DNA of 48,650 nucleotides from Eubacterium sp. (GCA_017459345.1 JAFUDC010000109.1:1-48650); one strand, 5' to 3'; positions 17,589-25,751 are shown, counted from the stretch's first letter. Numbers and translations: made by a program. Notes: generated by a model from the sequence alone, not told the origin.

Positions 17589-17736
17589 TAATATAACCCT
17601 CCTTAAATGTGTGAAAGTGTGTTGTCTGATGACATTATGTTAATCCGGTCTTATATGCCGGTTTATTTTGTTCAAAGTCTGGCAGCCTGCTTTTTAATAT
17701 ATGAATCGAAAGTCTGCATTCTGCATGGCTTATGAT

Positions 17737-19083
17737 TTATGCGTTAAAGTACTTAACCATCCTGTCCCCATACTCTTCGGATAATCCCAGATCCCAGAGA
17801 ATCTGCAGCACGGTAAATCTCGGCCGAACCTCCTTGGCATAGATGACACAGTCTCTGACTTCCTCATCGCTCACACCGATGCCTGCCGGTGTCACAGGGG
17901 CATCCAGAGAGGCCAGCAGCTTCTCCATGTCCTCTGTGGCAGGAAGCTCTTCTTCAATGGTCTTCACAATCTTATCCCAGTTCTTCTCCATGTAATCGAT
18001 GCACTGATCTCTTGCAGGGATATCATTTTTCTTAGATTTTTCTTCTACAGCTATAATACCATCAGCGGCGATCTCATAGCAATGATGAATATTTGCAATC
18101 CATTCATTTTTGTCAAACACTCTGGCCTTGGCAGCTGCAAAGTCAATCTTCTCCTCAGCCAGCATATGATAAAGCTTTAAGGCCACAATGGTTCCCACAC
18201 CAACCTGGGTTCCGTGGAGCTCCGGAGTCTGTCCATGCATGAGAGCCCGCATTTCCCAGAAATGGGAGAAATGATGCTCACATCCGGATGCCGGTCTGGA
18301 GTTGCCCACAAAGCTCATGGCGATACCGGTAAGGACCAGGGCCTCTGTCACTGCCTTGATGGCCTCGGGGTCTCTCTCCCTCACCTTATCGCGGTATTCC
18401 ATCACGGTGGCGATGGCAGTGCGGACCATGTCAACCACCTCTTTACAGTAGTACTCATCATTGATCAGATGGGACAGCTTCCAGTCCATGAGGCAGGTGT
18501 ACTTGCCAAGAGTATCTCCGAGACCTGCGGCGATCAATCTCATGGGGGCCTGGGCCAGCACATCGGTATCACCGATTACAGCAACAGGTCCCTGGCAGTC
18601 CACCGTAGTCTTCACATGCTGAAGCATGAGAGCAGAGCCGATAGATACGAAACCGTCCATGGAAGGTGCAGTTGCGTAGATAATGTAATCAAGACCCATC
18701 CGGAAGCTGATCAGCTTACAAAGGTCATTGAGGGTTCCTGAACCGACGCCCAGAATCAGATCGGTTCCCGGTCTTACTGCCACCAGGATCTCTCCGATTA
18801 CCTGCTCGTTGGGAACAACCTCCTCATAATCAAGGATGACCTTGCCGTAATCAATCCCGGCTGCTGCAAGCTCAGCTGCTGCTGCTTCCCCGGCTGCCTT
18901 CCAGGTATTGATATCTGCAACGATAAAGGGCTTCTTGTATCCAAGTTCTTCGATGTGCTTCGGTAATCTCTTCACTGCCTCCTTGTCAATGTCAATTCTC
19001 TTCACTGATGAATAATGCTTATGTCCGCAGGAGCAGTCAATTTCCTTGTCAAGATATGTGTTCAGATCCAATGCCTTTGCCAT
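17737..19083 (-). CDS. araM: sn-glycerol-1-phosphate dehydrogenase family protein (AraM-like)
   Basis: The start is placed at 19083, where a GAGGAGG site precedes MAKALDLNTYLDKE; the open frame extends upstream to 19191 with atypical codons. The 448-residue protein has the iron-type dehydrogenase fold: GSGTLND at 115-121, the APSMDG block, GLGDTLGKYT with D190, and a metal site in SGCEHHFSHFWE. Bacillus AraM, shorter at about 390 residues, reduces dihydroxyacetone phosphate to glycerol 1-phosphate. The protein also has an N-terminal CSCGHKH cluster that might bind metal. It is co-transcribed with araB. TTGATTA sites upstream suggest LacI control. Confidence 0.8.
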   Translation of the reverse strand: MAKALDLNTYLDKEIDCSCGHKHYSSVKRIDIDKEAVKRLPKHIEELGYKKPFIVADINTWKAAGEAAAAELAAAGIDYGKVILDYEEVVPNEQVIGEILVAVRPGTDLILGVGSGTLNDLCKLISFRMGLDYIIYATAPSMDGFVSIGSALMLQHVKTTVDCQGPVAVIGDTDVLAQAPMRLIAAGLGDTLGKYTCLMDWKLSHLINDEYYCKEVVDMVRTAIATVMEYRDKVRERDPEAIKAVTEALVLTGIAMSFVGNSRPASGCEHHFSHFWEMRALMHGQTPELHGTQVGVGTIVALKLYHMLAEEKIDFAAAKARVFDKNEWIANIHHCYEIAADGIIAVEEKSKKNDIPARDQCIDYMEKNWDKIVKTIEEELPATEDMEKLLASLDAPVTPAGIGVSDEEVRDCVIYAKEVRPRFTVLQILWDLGLSEEYGDRMVKYFNA

Positions 19084-19455
19084 GATGGTTCCTCCTCTTT
19101 CATATTGATTAATATTGATGTTTATACTAAGTTCGATTTTTCTGCCCTGACCTGAAATTTTGTTTTTTGTCCAGGTTCTGCTGCAATCCATTTGGAATTC
19201 AATCGCTTGCTATAATGCCATTATACACACCCATTTTTTAAAGTCAACAGGACGGAAATTTGTCGATTACTAATCAAATCAAAAATTTAATTAATCAAAT
19301 ATTTTGATTAGCATATTTGCCGATAAGTCTTATATAATAAGCATATATTTGATTATTAATCAAATAATAATATTGACTTTTCTATCTGAAAAAATTAAAT
19401 TATTAAATTTTTGTTAACTTTTTCATCCGCATCAGGAAGACACATTTCCTGATAG
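19084..19455. promoter_or_regulatory. araM upstream region with TTGATTA palindromes
   Basis: The AT-rich stretch contains TAATCAAA 19271-19278, TTAATCAA 19291-19298 facing TTGATTA 19304-19310, and a perfect 21-bp palindrome at 19346-19366 built from TATTTGATTA and TAATCAAATA. The half-site matches the cluster upstream of the second LacI. A separate perfect inverted repeat, ATCAGGAA (19431-19438) / TTCCTGAT (19446-19453), lies just before the cdaR remnant. No gene is present. Confidence 0.55.
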
Positions 19456-19638
19456 CTATTGAGCCCCCGCTTATGGTATAATCTGGTCAGCTCCTGCAAG
19501 GATCTGTATATTCATAAGAATACACTGGCCTTCCGTTTCGGTAAACTGAAGGACCGCCTGGGTACAAATCCCATACAGAATTCCCGGGACAGGGAATTCA
19601 TGGAGTATCTAATATATTATCTGAAAGATAACAAATGA
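19456..19638 (+). pseudogene. Remnant of a CdaR/PucR-type regulator (C-terminal HTH only)
   Basis: An open frame without a start, opening just after a TAG at 19453-19455, encodes about 60 residues. They include CKDLYIHKNTLAFRFGKLKD, which is the C-terminal PucR/CdaR helix-turn-helix pattern (A/K-x-L-x-I-H-x-N-T-L-x-Y/F-R-x-x-K). The rest of the roughly 370-residue regulator is absent. CdaR controls glycerate and sugar-diacid genes, and a glycerate kinase follows directly. This therefore looks like the decayed regulator of the neighbouring gene. Confidence 0.65.
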
Positions 19639-19642
19639 TTAA

Positions 19643-19659
19643 TTGTGTCCTGGACACAA
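19643..19659. promoter_or_regulatory. Palindrome upstream of the glycerate kinase gene
   Basis: TTGTGTCC (19643-19650), a single T and GGACACAA (19652-19659) form a perfect 17-bp palindrome ending in an A tract, about 70-85 bases before the kinase gene. It is a plausible operator for an unknown regulator, possibly the lost CdaR. Confidence 0.45.
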
Positions 19660-19727
19660 AAAAACATAGTCTTTTCATGCTGTCAGAAAATTGTTCCAAC
19701 TTCTTAACTTTGTTATGATTGCATTAG

Positions 19728-20882
19728 ATGGAGGTGATTATCATCAAACTCTTGTTTGCACCGGATTCCTTTAAAGGATCCCTCACATCAAAACAGCAGA
19801 TTGCCTTACTCAGAGAAGCTGCCCGGGAAGTTTTTCCCGACTGTGACATCGTGGAAACCCCCGTTGCAGATGGCGGAGAAGGTACCATGGAGGCCCTTGT
19901 GGACAGCTTCCATGGACGGCTGGAATCCCTTACGGTCAAGGGCCCCCTTGGCGGGCCTGTGGATGCCGCTTACGGAATCTTAAACGAAAATACGGTCATC
20001 ATTGAGATGGCCCAGGCCAGCGGGCTTCCTCTGGTGGATAAAGATGACCGGAATCCGTTTCTAACATCCACCTATGGTACCGGAGAAATGATCGCCCATG
20101 TGCTTAAAGAAGGATACTCCCATATTCTCCTGGCTATCGGCGGCAGTGCCACCAACGACGGCGGCATGGGGGCAGCCAGCGCTCTTGGCATCGTTTTCCT
20201 CGACGAAAGCGGTCAGGCTCTCACCCCATGCGGAGGCAGCCTGAATCAGATCAGGGTCATCGATGACAGCGGTCTCCTTCCTGCTTTCCGGCAGGCCAGG
20301 TTTACCATCATGTGTGATGTGGACAATCCCCTGCTGGGTCCCAGAGGAGCTACCTATGTCTACGGCCCGCAAAAGGGAGCCAGTCCGGAAATCTGCGAGG
20401 AACTGGAAGCAGGAATGAGCAACTACAATGCTGTGCTGAAAGCACAATATGGCGTGGATTATGCCGACATGAAGGGAGCCGGAGCCGCAGGAGGACTCAG
20501 CGTCCCCTTCCTGACATTTTCCCAGGCAGAACTTAAAGCCGGCATTGATACCGTCTTCGATGCCATTGACTTCTCCTCATTACTTGATGATGTGGACCTT
20601 GTGGTCACCGGGGAAGGACGCACCGATGAGCAATCCGCCTACGGAAAAGTTCTGTACGGCATAGGTCAGGCCTGCCTGAAAAAAAATATTCCGGCAGTAT
20701 CCCTGGTCGGCTGTCTTGGTCCGGGATATGAGGCTATCTATTCCTGCGGAATTGATTCTCTCTTTACCATCACAGACGGACCAATGTCCCTGGAGAAATC
20801 CATGAGTAATGCGGCTAATCTGTATAAGGACTCTGCAAAGAGATTGTTCCGGCTCATCCGGGTTGGAATGCGTATCGGTTAG
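19728..20882 (+). CDS. glxK: Glycerate kinase (GlxK/GarK family)
   Basis: The protein matches the bacterial glycerate kinase family of about 375-385 residues, which makes 2- or 3-phosphoglycerate from glycerate and ATP. It shows APDSFKGSLTSKQ at the N-terminus, PVADGGEGTMEAL, IGGSATNDGGMGAASALG, and the C-terminal block VVTGEGRTDEQSAYGKV. The start is unusual. The only upstream ATG (19728) overlaps the SD itself (GGAGGTG at 19730-19736) and has no SD of its own. The family-typical beginning (M-K-x-L-x-A-P) instead falls on an ATC codon at 19743-19745, eight bases after GGAGG. Initiation at ATC is therefore possible. A cdaR remnant precedes it and a hydrolase remnant follows. Confidence 0.88.
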   Translation: MEVIIIKLLFAPDSFKGSLTSKQQIALLREAAREVFPDCDIVETPVADGGEGTMEALVDSFHGRLESLTVKGPLGGPVDAAYGILNENTVIIEMAQASGLPLVDKDDRNPFLTSTYGTGEMIAHVLKEGYSHILLAIGGSATNDGGMGAASALGIVFLDESGQALTPCGGSLNQIRVIDDSGLLPAFRQARFTIMCDVDNPLLGPRGATYVYGPQKGASPEICEELEAGMSNYNAVLKAQYGVDYADMKGAGAAGGLSVPFLTFSQAELKAGIDTVFDAIDFSSLLDDVDLVVTGEGRTDEQSAYGKVLYGIGQACLKKNIPAVSLVGCLGPGYEAIYSCGIDSLFTITDGPMSLEKSMSNAANLYKDSAKRLFRLIRVGMRIG

Positions 20883-20896
20883 AAGCCGGTTTTATC

Positions 20897-21130
20897 ATGA
20901 GAGACCATACCAATCTGGATTGGAGAGACTTCATCCCCCAGATCAAGCTTCCCACTCTGGTATGTGTAGCCAGAAACAGTAATGTATTTGACTGGCATGG
21001 AAGCAACTGGGTTGGAGAGAATATCGAAGGGGCTAAGATTGAATTCTTCGAGAATTCCGGACATATGCTCTTCTGGGAAGAGCCGGATAAATTCAACAAG
21101 CTGGTTGGGGATTTTGTAAAAGAACATTAA
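20897..21130 (+). pseudogene. C-terminal remnant of an alpha/beta hydrolase
   Basis: The 77-residue frame contains only the last quarter of an alpha/beta-hydrolase: a strand block IKLPTLVCVARNSN, then IEGAKIEFFENSGHMLFWEEPDKF with the catalytic His, then FVKEH. The nucleophile Ser elbow and most of the fold are missing. The frame opens 14 bases after the glycerate kinase stop, without a good SD. It is most likely a deletion remnant. A short expressed protein cannot be excluded. Confidence 0.6.
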
Positions 21131-21147
21131 GCTTAATCAAGCAGGAA

Positions 21148-21173
21148 AGAGAGCCGGAACATTCCGGCTCTCT
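21148..21173. terminator. Hairpin terminator between convergent units
   Basis: AGAGAGCCGGAA and TTCCGGCTCTCT are perfectly complementary (21148-21159 and 21162-21173). The hairpin lies between the plus-strand glycerate kinase region and the convergent LysR gene and can serve both. Confidence 0.7.
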
Positions 21174-21223
21174 TGCATTATAGGAAGTAAACCACTCTCC
21201 CCATTAAATTATGAAAACTCTTT

Positions 21224-22105
21224 TTATTTAAAGTAATCTGCCAGATAATCTGCATACATCTGGCCTAAATGAGCTGAAGGGCTTTCTTCTTTCCAATAGG
21301 CATAGACATATAGGGGTTCAATTGTCTCGTAAGGGATAGATATGATCCCTTTGGGAAGAGTCGGAGCTTCCTGACGGGGATTCAGTACCAGGGGAGCAAT
21401 CCCCAGGTTCTTCTTAATTGATGTGTACACGGTGGTCAGTTCATTGATGGCAATGGGGATATTGGGCTTCTCATTGATTATGTCGAACTCCTGCCATATA
21501 CTGTAGTAGGGAGGACATCCTGAAAAAATCAGGGGCTGGCCAACCAGGTCGGAAACCTTCAGGGTAACCTTCCTGGCAAGGGGATGATCCTCCTTCATCA
21601 GAACCACTGTCTGAAGCCGAAGTACTTTCCGGTTGGCAAAATCCTCATGCCAGCCAACACAGGCGGATAATCCCAGTTCTGCCCTATCTTCTCCAACTAT
21701 CTTCTTGCAGTTAAAGATTCTGTGCTCTTCCAGCCCCAGCTCAATCTTCGGATACCGCTCTGTAAAGGAGAATGTCGGCCGGGGAGAGAGAAGCTGCACC
21801 AGGCCGATATCCAGCACGACCCTCAGGCGGCCGGTCTCCTCCTGTATCCGCTTTTCTTTGAGATTATCCAGAAGATCATGGTAACTGTCCAGCATTTTCC
21901 TCAGGCAACGGTAAGTCTCCTCCCCTTCTCTGGTAGGAATCAGGCCCTTTTTTGTCCTGACAAAGAGCTCAACGCCCAGATCAGTTTCAAATTTCTGAAT
22001 CACGCGGCTGATATACTGCTGACTGACATAAAGGTGCTCCGCCGCTTTTGATATCTTACGATCCTCATACACCTGAATATAGTACTGCATCTGGTTCAGA
22101 TCCAC
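21224..22105 (-). CDS. LysR-family transcriptional regulator
   Basis: The frame opens at 22177, but the start is placed at a GTG at 22105. An AAAGGAG site lies nine bases before it, and translation then begins M-D-L-N-Q-M-Q-Y-Y, the standard LysR opening. The 293-residue protein has the N-terminal HTH (KISKAAEHLYVSQQYISRVI) and a C-terminal inducer-binding domain. It is divergent from the aldolase-kinase-dehydrogenase operon and shares its 389-bp promoter region, the usual LysR arrangement. It is a second candidate regulator of that operon beside GntR. The inducer is unknown. Confidence 0.85.
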   Translation of the reverse strand: MDLNQMQYYIQVYEDRKISKAAEHLYVSQQYISRVIQKFETDLGVELFVRTKKGLIPTREGEETYRCLRKMLDSYHDLLDNLKEKRIQEETGRLRVVLDIGLVQLLSPRPTFSFTERYPKIELGLEEHRIFNCKKIVGEDRAELGLSACVGWHEDFANRKVLRLQTVVLMKEDHPLARKVTLKVSDLVGQPLIFSGCPPYYSIWQEFDIINEKPNIPIAINELTTVYTSIKKNLGIAPLVLNPRQEAPTLPKGIISIPYETIEPLYVYAYWKEESPSAHLGQMYADYLADYFK

Positions 22106-22494
22106 ACTCATCAACTCCTTTGCTGTAACATCACCGCAATTAATTATAGATAAGGAATTTGTAATATCTATCAGCATCTCTTCATTGCCCGATCATATTC
22201 TATGTACGATTTTACCACATATTCTATATTATTGCATGGTATTTTCTATTAATATAATCAACAATTTACCATCAACTAATCAGTTGTATTGACAGCCCTC
22301 AAAATAGCTGTTTTACATCTGCTCAATAATATGACTATAATAAGACATCATAAGGAACCATAAACCATCTGTTCTAAGTATATTTACTTTAGAACTATTA
22401 TTTTTCTCATGTGTTGTATATACATTATAACACATAAACAAACATAATTGTATCTTAAAAACATTTAATGAAAGAAGAAAGGATGGACACAAGA
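22106..22494. promoter_or_regulatory. Divergent LysR/aldolase promoter region
   Basis: This 389-bp gap has no gene. It contains TTGACA at 22289-22294, followed after 17 nt by a weak TTTACA -10 box, a CAACT-AATC-AGTTG inverted repeat near 22273-22286, and the GntR-type operator at 22414-22425. TATAAC at 22426-22431 directly abuts that operator and could be the -10 box of the aldolase operon. Confidence 0.5.
22414..22425. promoter_or_regulatory. Candidate GntR operator upstream of the aldolase operon
   Basis: TTGTATATACAT contains the perfect 10-bp palindrome TGTATATACA found also at 28972-28987 and 33451-33466. Outer TGTGTT and AACACA arms (22410-22415, 22429-22434) add a second symmetry. TreR-like HutC-subfamily regulators bind TTGTATATACAA-type sites. 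Confidence 0.65.
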
Positions 22495-23217
22495 ATGTAT
22501 GATTTTTCCAAGATGACAAAAAAGGATTTTGGTAAGTTTTTTGATTTTTCCGTACTGCCGAAGCAGACCACAGAGGCTGAGCTGGTAAAGGGATGCCAGG
22601 ACGCCATCGCCTACAACTGTGCTGCATTCTATCCCAATTCCAACTACTGGCTTCCCCTCACTAAGGAACTGCTGAAGGGGTCCGGCGTTCTTGCCGCAAC
22701 AACCTTTGACTTCCCCACAGGTAATGCAACTCCCTACATGAAGGGCAAATTTGCAGAAGAAGCTGTTAAGCTTGGTGCAGAGGCCATGGATATGGTAATG
22801 AATCTCGGTGCCTTAAAGTCCGGACGAATCGATGATGTCAAAGAAGAGCTCCGCCTTGTAAAGGCCGCTGCCGGTGATGATATCCTGACAAAGTGTATTC
22901 TTGAGGTTTGCTATCTTACTGATGATGAGATCAGACAGGCTGCAACCCTCGTAGCCGAAGCAGGATTCAATTATGTAAAGACAGCTTCCGGACAGTTTGA
23001 GGGCCCCACCATGGACCAGTTCCTGGTAATGAAAAATGCCGTTGCCGGATCCAACACCAAGACAAAGGTTGCAGGCGTGAAGTTCCCACGTCCACAGAAC
23101 GCTTATGCTTTCATCATGGCTGGAGCTGATCTGATCGGAACAAGAGCTGCCATCGAGATCCTTGATCATCTGGATATGGCAAGAGAAATCGGCCTGGTTC
23201 CTAAATATGAGGGGTAA
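22495..23217 (+). CDS. deoC: Deoxyribose-phosphate aldolase-family protein (first paralogue)
   Basis: The start is set at 22495 (MYDFSKM) because it aligns with the second paralogue's start MVDLSKM; earlier in-frame ATGs at 22468 and 22483 lack a usable SD. The 240-residue protein has the DERA class I aldolase pattern: D99 in MDMVMN, the Schiff-base Lys K162 in YVKTASGQFEG, and K191 in KVAGVKF at the place of the E. coli K201. The loops after these lysines (GQFEGPTM, PRPQNAY) differ from standard DeoC, so another aldol substrate is likely. It is first in an operon with a second copy, an FGGY kinase and a GldA-type dehydrogenase. Confidence 0.78.
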   Translation: MYDFSKMTKKDFGKFFDFSVLPKQTTEAELVKGCQDAIAYNCAAFYPNSNYWLPLTKELLKGSGVLAATTFDFPTGNATPYMKGKFAEEAVKLGAEAMDMVMNLGALKSGRIDDVKEELRLVKAAAGDDILTKCILEVCYLTDDEIRQAATLVAEAGFNYVKTASGQFEGPTMDQFLVMKNAVAGSNTKTKVAGVKFPRPQNAYAFIMAGADLIGTRAAIEILDHLDMAREIGLVPKYEG

Positions 23218-23310
23218 GCACATCAGATTCGATTGAGACTCCCTCTTCTATAAGGGGGAAAAAGTTCGCTTCCATCAGGTGGAGTCACAATCTTCATCTG
23301 ATGTAGCCTG

Positions 23311-23392
23311 CGGCGCATCGCAGAGTTGCGCAAAGGAAAGCGCATACGCGCTGCGCAACTCGCGCGCAATCGCCAAGGCGATTACGATTGAA
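23311..23392 (+). repeat. Hairpin-rich dispersed repeat between the two aldolase genes
   Basis: The 218-bp spacer contains GAGTTGCGCA (23323-23332) and TGCGCAACTC (23352-23361), a perfect 10-bp stem. A 32-bp block follows (23361-23392) around CAATCGCCAAGGCGATTACG that matches, with three differences, the minus strand at 27937-27968. Base composition is much richer in CG dinucleotides than the surrounding genes, suggesting an inserted mobile palindromic repeat. Confidence 0.6.
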
Positions 23393-23435
23393 TTTCTGAC
23401 AGCTATTGTAAAAAGAATTTTAGAGGAGAAGGCAT

Positions 23436-24155
23436 ATGGTTGATTTATCAAAGATGGATAAGCATTCCATAGGAAAATGCTTTGACTATTCCGTACTTCC
23501 AAAGGATACACAGGAGGAAGCCATCAGAAAGGGCTGCAGGGAGGCAATCGCCTATAATTGTGCAGCATTTTACTGCTCTACTCCCTACTATCTCCCTGTG
23601 GTAGTTGAAGAGCTTGAAGGCAGCGATGTTCTTCCTGCATGCGGTGTCTCATTCCCCTTTGGGGCAACCACCGGGCTGGTTAAGGCCTTTGAAGCCGAGC
23701 AGGCATACAAGCTGGGGGCAAGGGCAATTGATACTACCATGAATATCGGTGCCTTAAAGGATAAAAAATATGATGTGGTCAAACAGGAACTGGATGATTT
23801 TAAGAAAGCAGCCGGTGATGCCCTGACCAAATGCATCCTGGATGTCTGCTTCCTGACAGATGAAGAAATCCAGACCGGATGCAAACTGATCACGGAGGCA
23901 GGAATTGATTACGCCAAAAGCTCCACAGGGCAGTTTGAAGGCCCCACCATGGAACAGGTCCTTATTATGAGAGAAGCCGTAAAAGGAACCAACACCAGGC
24001 TTAAGGTTGCCGGAGTGAAATTCCCTCGTCCCCAGAATGCTTATGTGTTCCTCCGGGCAGGAGTAGATCTCATTGGTACCAGAGCTGCGGTGCAGATCAT
24101 TGATGCATTTGACCAGATGAGAGAAATCGGAGTAATTCCTCCATTCGAGGGATAA
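23436..24155 (+). CDS. deoC: Deoxyribose-phosphate aldolase-family protein (second paralogue)
   Basis: The 239-residue protein is about the same length as the upstream copy and aligns with it throughout. It keeps D99 (AIDTTMNIG), the Schiff-base Lys K161 in YAKSSTGQFEG, and K190 in KVAGVKFPRPQN. Both copies thus look catalytically competent, although they differ at many surface and pocket positions. They may form a hetero-oligomer or act on two substrates. The SD GAGGAG is seven bases before the ATG, and the FGGY kinase gene follows after about 30 bases. Confidence 0.78.
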   Translation: MVDLSKMDKHSIGKCFDYSVLPKDTQEEAIRKGCREAIAYNCAAFYCSTPYYLPVVVEELEGSDVLPACGVSFPFGATTGLVKAFEAEQAYKLGARAIDTTMNIGALKDKKYDVVKQELDDFKKAAGDALTKCILDVCFLTDEEIQTGCKLITEAGIDYAKSSTGQFEGPTMEQVLIMREAVKGTNTRLKVAGVKFPRPQNAYVFLRAGVDLIGTRAAVQIIDAFDQMREIGVIPPFEG

Positions 24156-24186
24156 CAAACAAATTAAGTAAACAGGAGAAGGCAAA

Positions 24187-25731
24187 ATGAAAAAATATGT
24201 AATCGGTATTGACGTAGGAACCACCGGAACCAAGGCCATGGTAGTTGACCTTAAGGGAAATAACCTGGGCAGCAGCTACCGCGATTATCCCTTTATCACC
24301 CCAAAGGATAAATGGGTGGAACTTGATCCGGACAATCTGACAGAACAGGTATTTACCGTAACCGCAGAATCCATCCAGAAATCTCAGGTTGATCCGGCAG
24401 AAATCGCTGCCGTGAGCTTCTCTGTACAGAGATCCTCCTGCCTTCTGGTGGATAAAGACGGTAATGCTTTAAATAACATCATGGTATGGCTGGATACCAG
24501 AGCAGACGAGACCATGGAAGAATTCGGAAGCCTGATCTCTCCGGAATACACAGAAGAGATTTCCGGTATGCCATGCAACTCTATTTTTGCTAACTGCAAG
24601 CTTTTCTGGATGATGAAGAAGACTCCGGATATCTGGGACAAGGCTGCTTACATCTCCACGATCGACAGCTACATCATGAAGAAGTTCGGCGATGGAGAAT
24701 TCTGCATGGATATCAGTTCTGCCCAGACCGGCGGACTGATTGATGTCAGAACCATGGACTGGTGCTATGAGCAGTTCGATAAGATCGGACTCTCCAGGGA
24801 CAAATTACCGAAGCTGGTAAAACCGGGTGAGGTTGTGGGTAAAGTAAATGAGGCCATCATCAGCCGCACCGGCCTTTCCGCCGATACTCTTGTGGTATGC
24901 GGTCTTGGCGACCAGCAGGCAGGTGCTTTCGGCGCAGGCGTTGTGAATAACGGTGATGTGGAAATCACCATCGGAACCGGCGGTTTCGTCATCGCAGGTA
25001 CCAACAATCCGGACTTCAAGAAATTTACAGGTATCATGGTCTCCACCACCCCCAACATTGGAGTCTTTGAGGTAGAAGGCATCCAGAACAGTGGTGCCAC
25101 CTGCTACCGTTGGGCCAAGGAAACCTTCTGTTCCGTGGACAGCCAGATTGCCGAAGATCTGGGTATGGATCCCTTTGACTTCATGGGACAGTATGTAGAG
25201 CAGAGCCGCCCTGGCGCAAACGGACTGATCTTCAGTGCCGCTCTTTTCGGAACCGGTTATCCCACCTGGAACCTGAATGCCAGCGGAGCCTTTGTCGGCA
25301 TGAAAGAAACCCACAAGAAGGGGGACTTCCTCCGGGCCGTTATGGAGGGAATCACCTTAGAAGCCCGCTATATGCTGGAGTCCATGAAGGAAGTTGGCGT
25401 TGATGTCAATCCTGTGATCACCATCACCGGCGGCGCCACCAAGTCTCCCATCTGGAGACAGATCATCGCTGATGTCATGGGAGCAACCTGCAGAACATTG
25501 GATGTATCCGATGCTCCTCTGATCGGTGTAGCCAGCCTGGCAGCCATCGGCGCAGGTTTGTTCGAAAACCGTGAAGAAGCCGTTGCCAATATGGTTCATT
25601 ACAAGGACGAAGTTGCACCGATTGAAGAAAATGTCAAGATCTACGATAAGGTATTCGACATTTACAAGACCATTTATCACAGCTTAAATGACAGCGGAGT
25701 ATATACTGCACTGAACAGTCTCTACGATTAA
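24187..25731 (+). CDS. FGGY-family carbohydrate kinase (xylulokinase-like)
   Basis: The 514-residue protein opens with GIDVGTTGTKAMVVDLKG, the phosphate-binding loop of FGGY kinases. It carries VSFSVQRSSCLLVD and MVWLDTRADE in the sugar-binding domain and the C-terminal ITITGGATKSPIWRQIIADV signature. Length and motifs are closest to xylulokinase/gluconokinase-type members. It would phosphorylate a ketose or polyol for cleavage by the neighbouring aldolases. The gene lies about 30 bases after the second deoC-like gene and 20 bases before the GldA-like gene, with AGGAG as SD. The exact sugar cannot be read from sequence. Confidence 0.82.
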   Translation: MKKYVIGIDVGTTGTKAMVVDLKGNNLGSSYRDYPFITPKDKWVELDPDNLTEQVFTVTAESIQKSQVDPAEIAAVSFSVQRSSCLLVDKDGNALNNIMVWLDTRADETMEEFGSLISPEYTEEISGMPCNSIFANCKLFWMMKKTPDIWDKAAYISTIDSYIMKKFGDGEFCMDISSAQTGGLIDVRTMDWCYEQFDKIGLSRDKLPKLVKPGEVVGKVNEAIISRTGLSADTLVVCGLGDQQAGAFGAGVVNNGDVEITIGTGGFVIAGTNNPDFKKFTGIMVSTTPNIGVFEVEGIQNSGATCYRWAKETFCSVDSQIAEDLGMDPFDFMGQYVEQSRPGANGLIFSAALFGTGYPTWNLNASGAFVGMKETHKKGDFLRAVMEGITLEARYMLESMKEVGVDVNPVITITGGATKSPIWRQIIADVMGATCRTLDVSDAPLIGVASLAAIGAGLFENREEAVANMVHYKDEVAPIEENVKIYDKVFDIYKTIYHSLNDSGVYTALNSLYD

Positions 25732-25751
25732 TCAAAGAAAAGGGGTATCAT

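Noticed and set aside
23311-23392. CRISPR-like or attachment-site repeat
   Set aside because: Only one copy is present here, with a distant second copy and no regular spacing, cas genes, integrase or tRNA.
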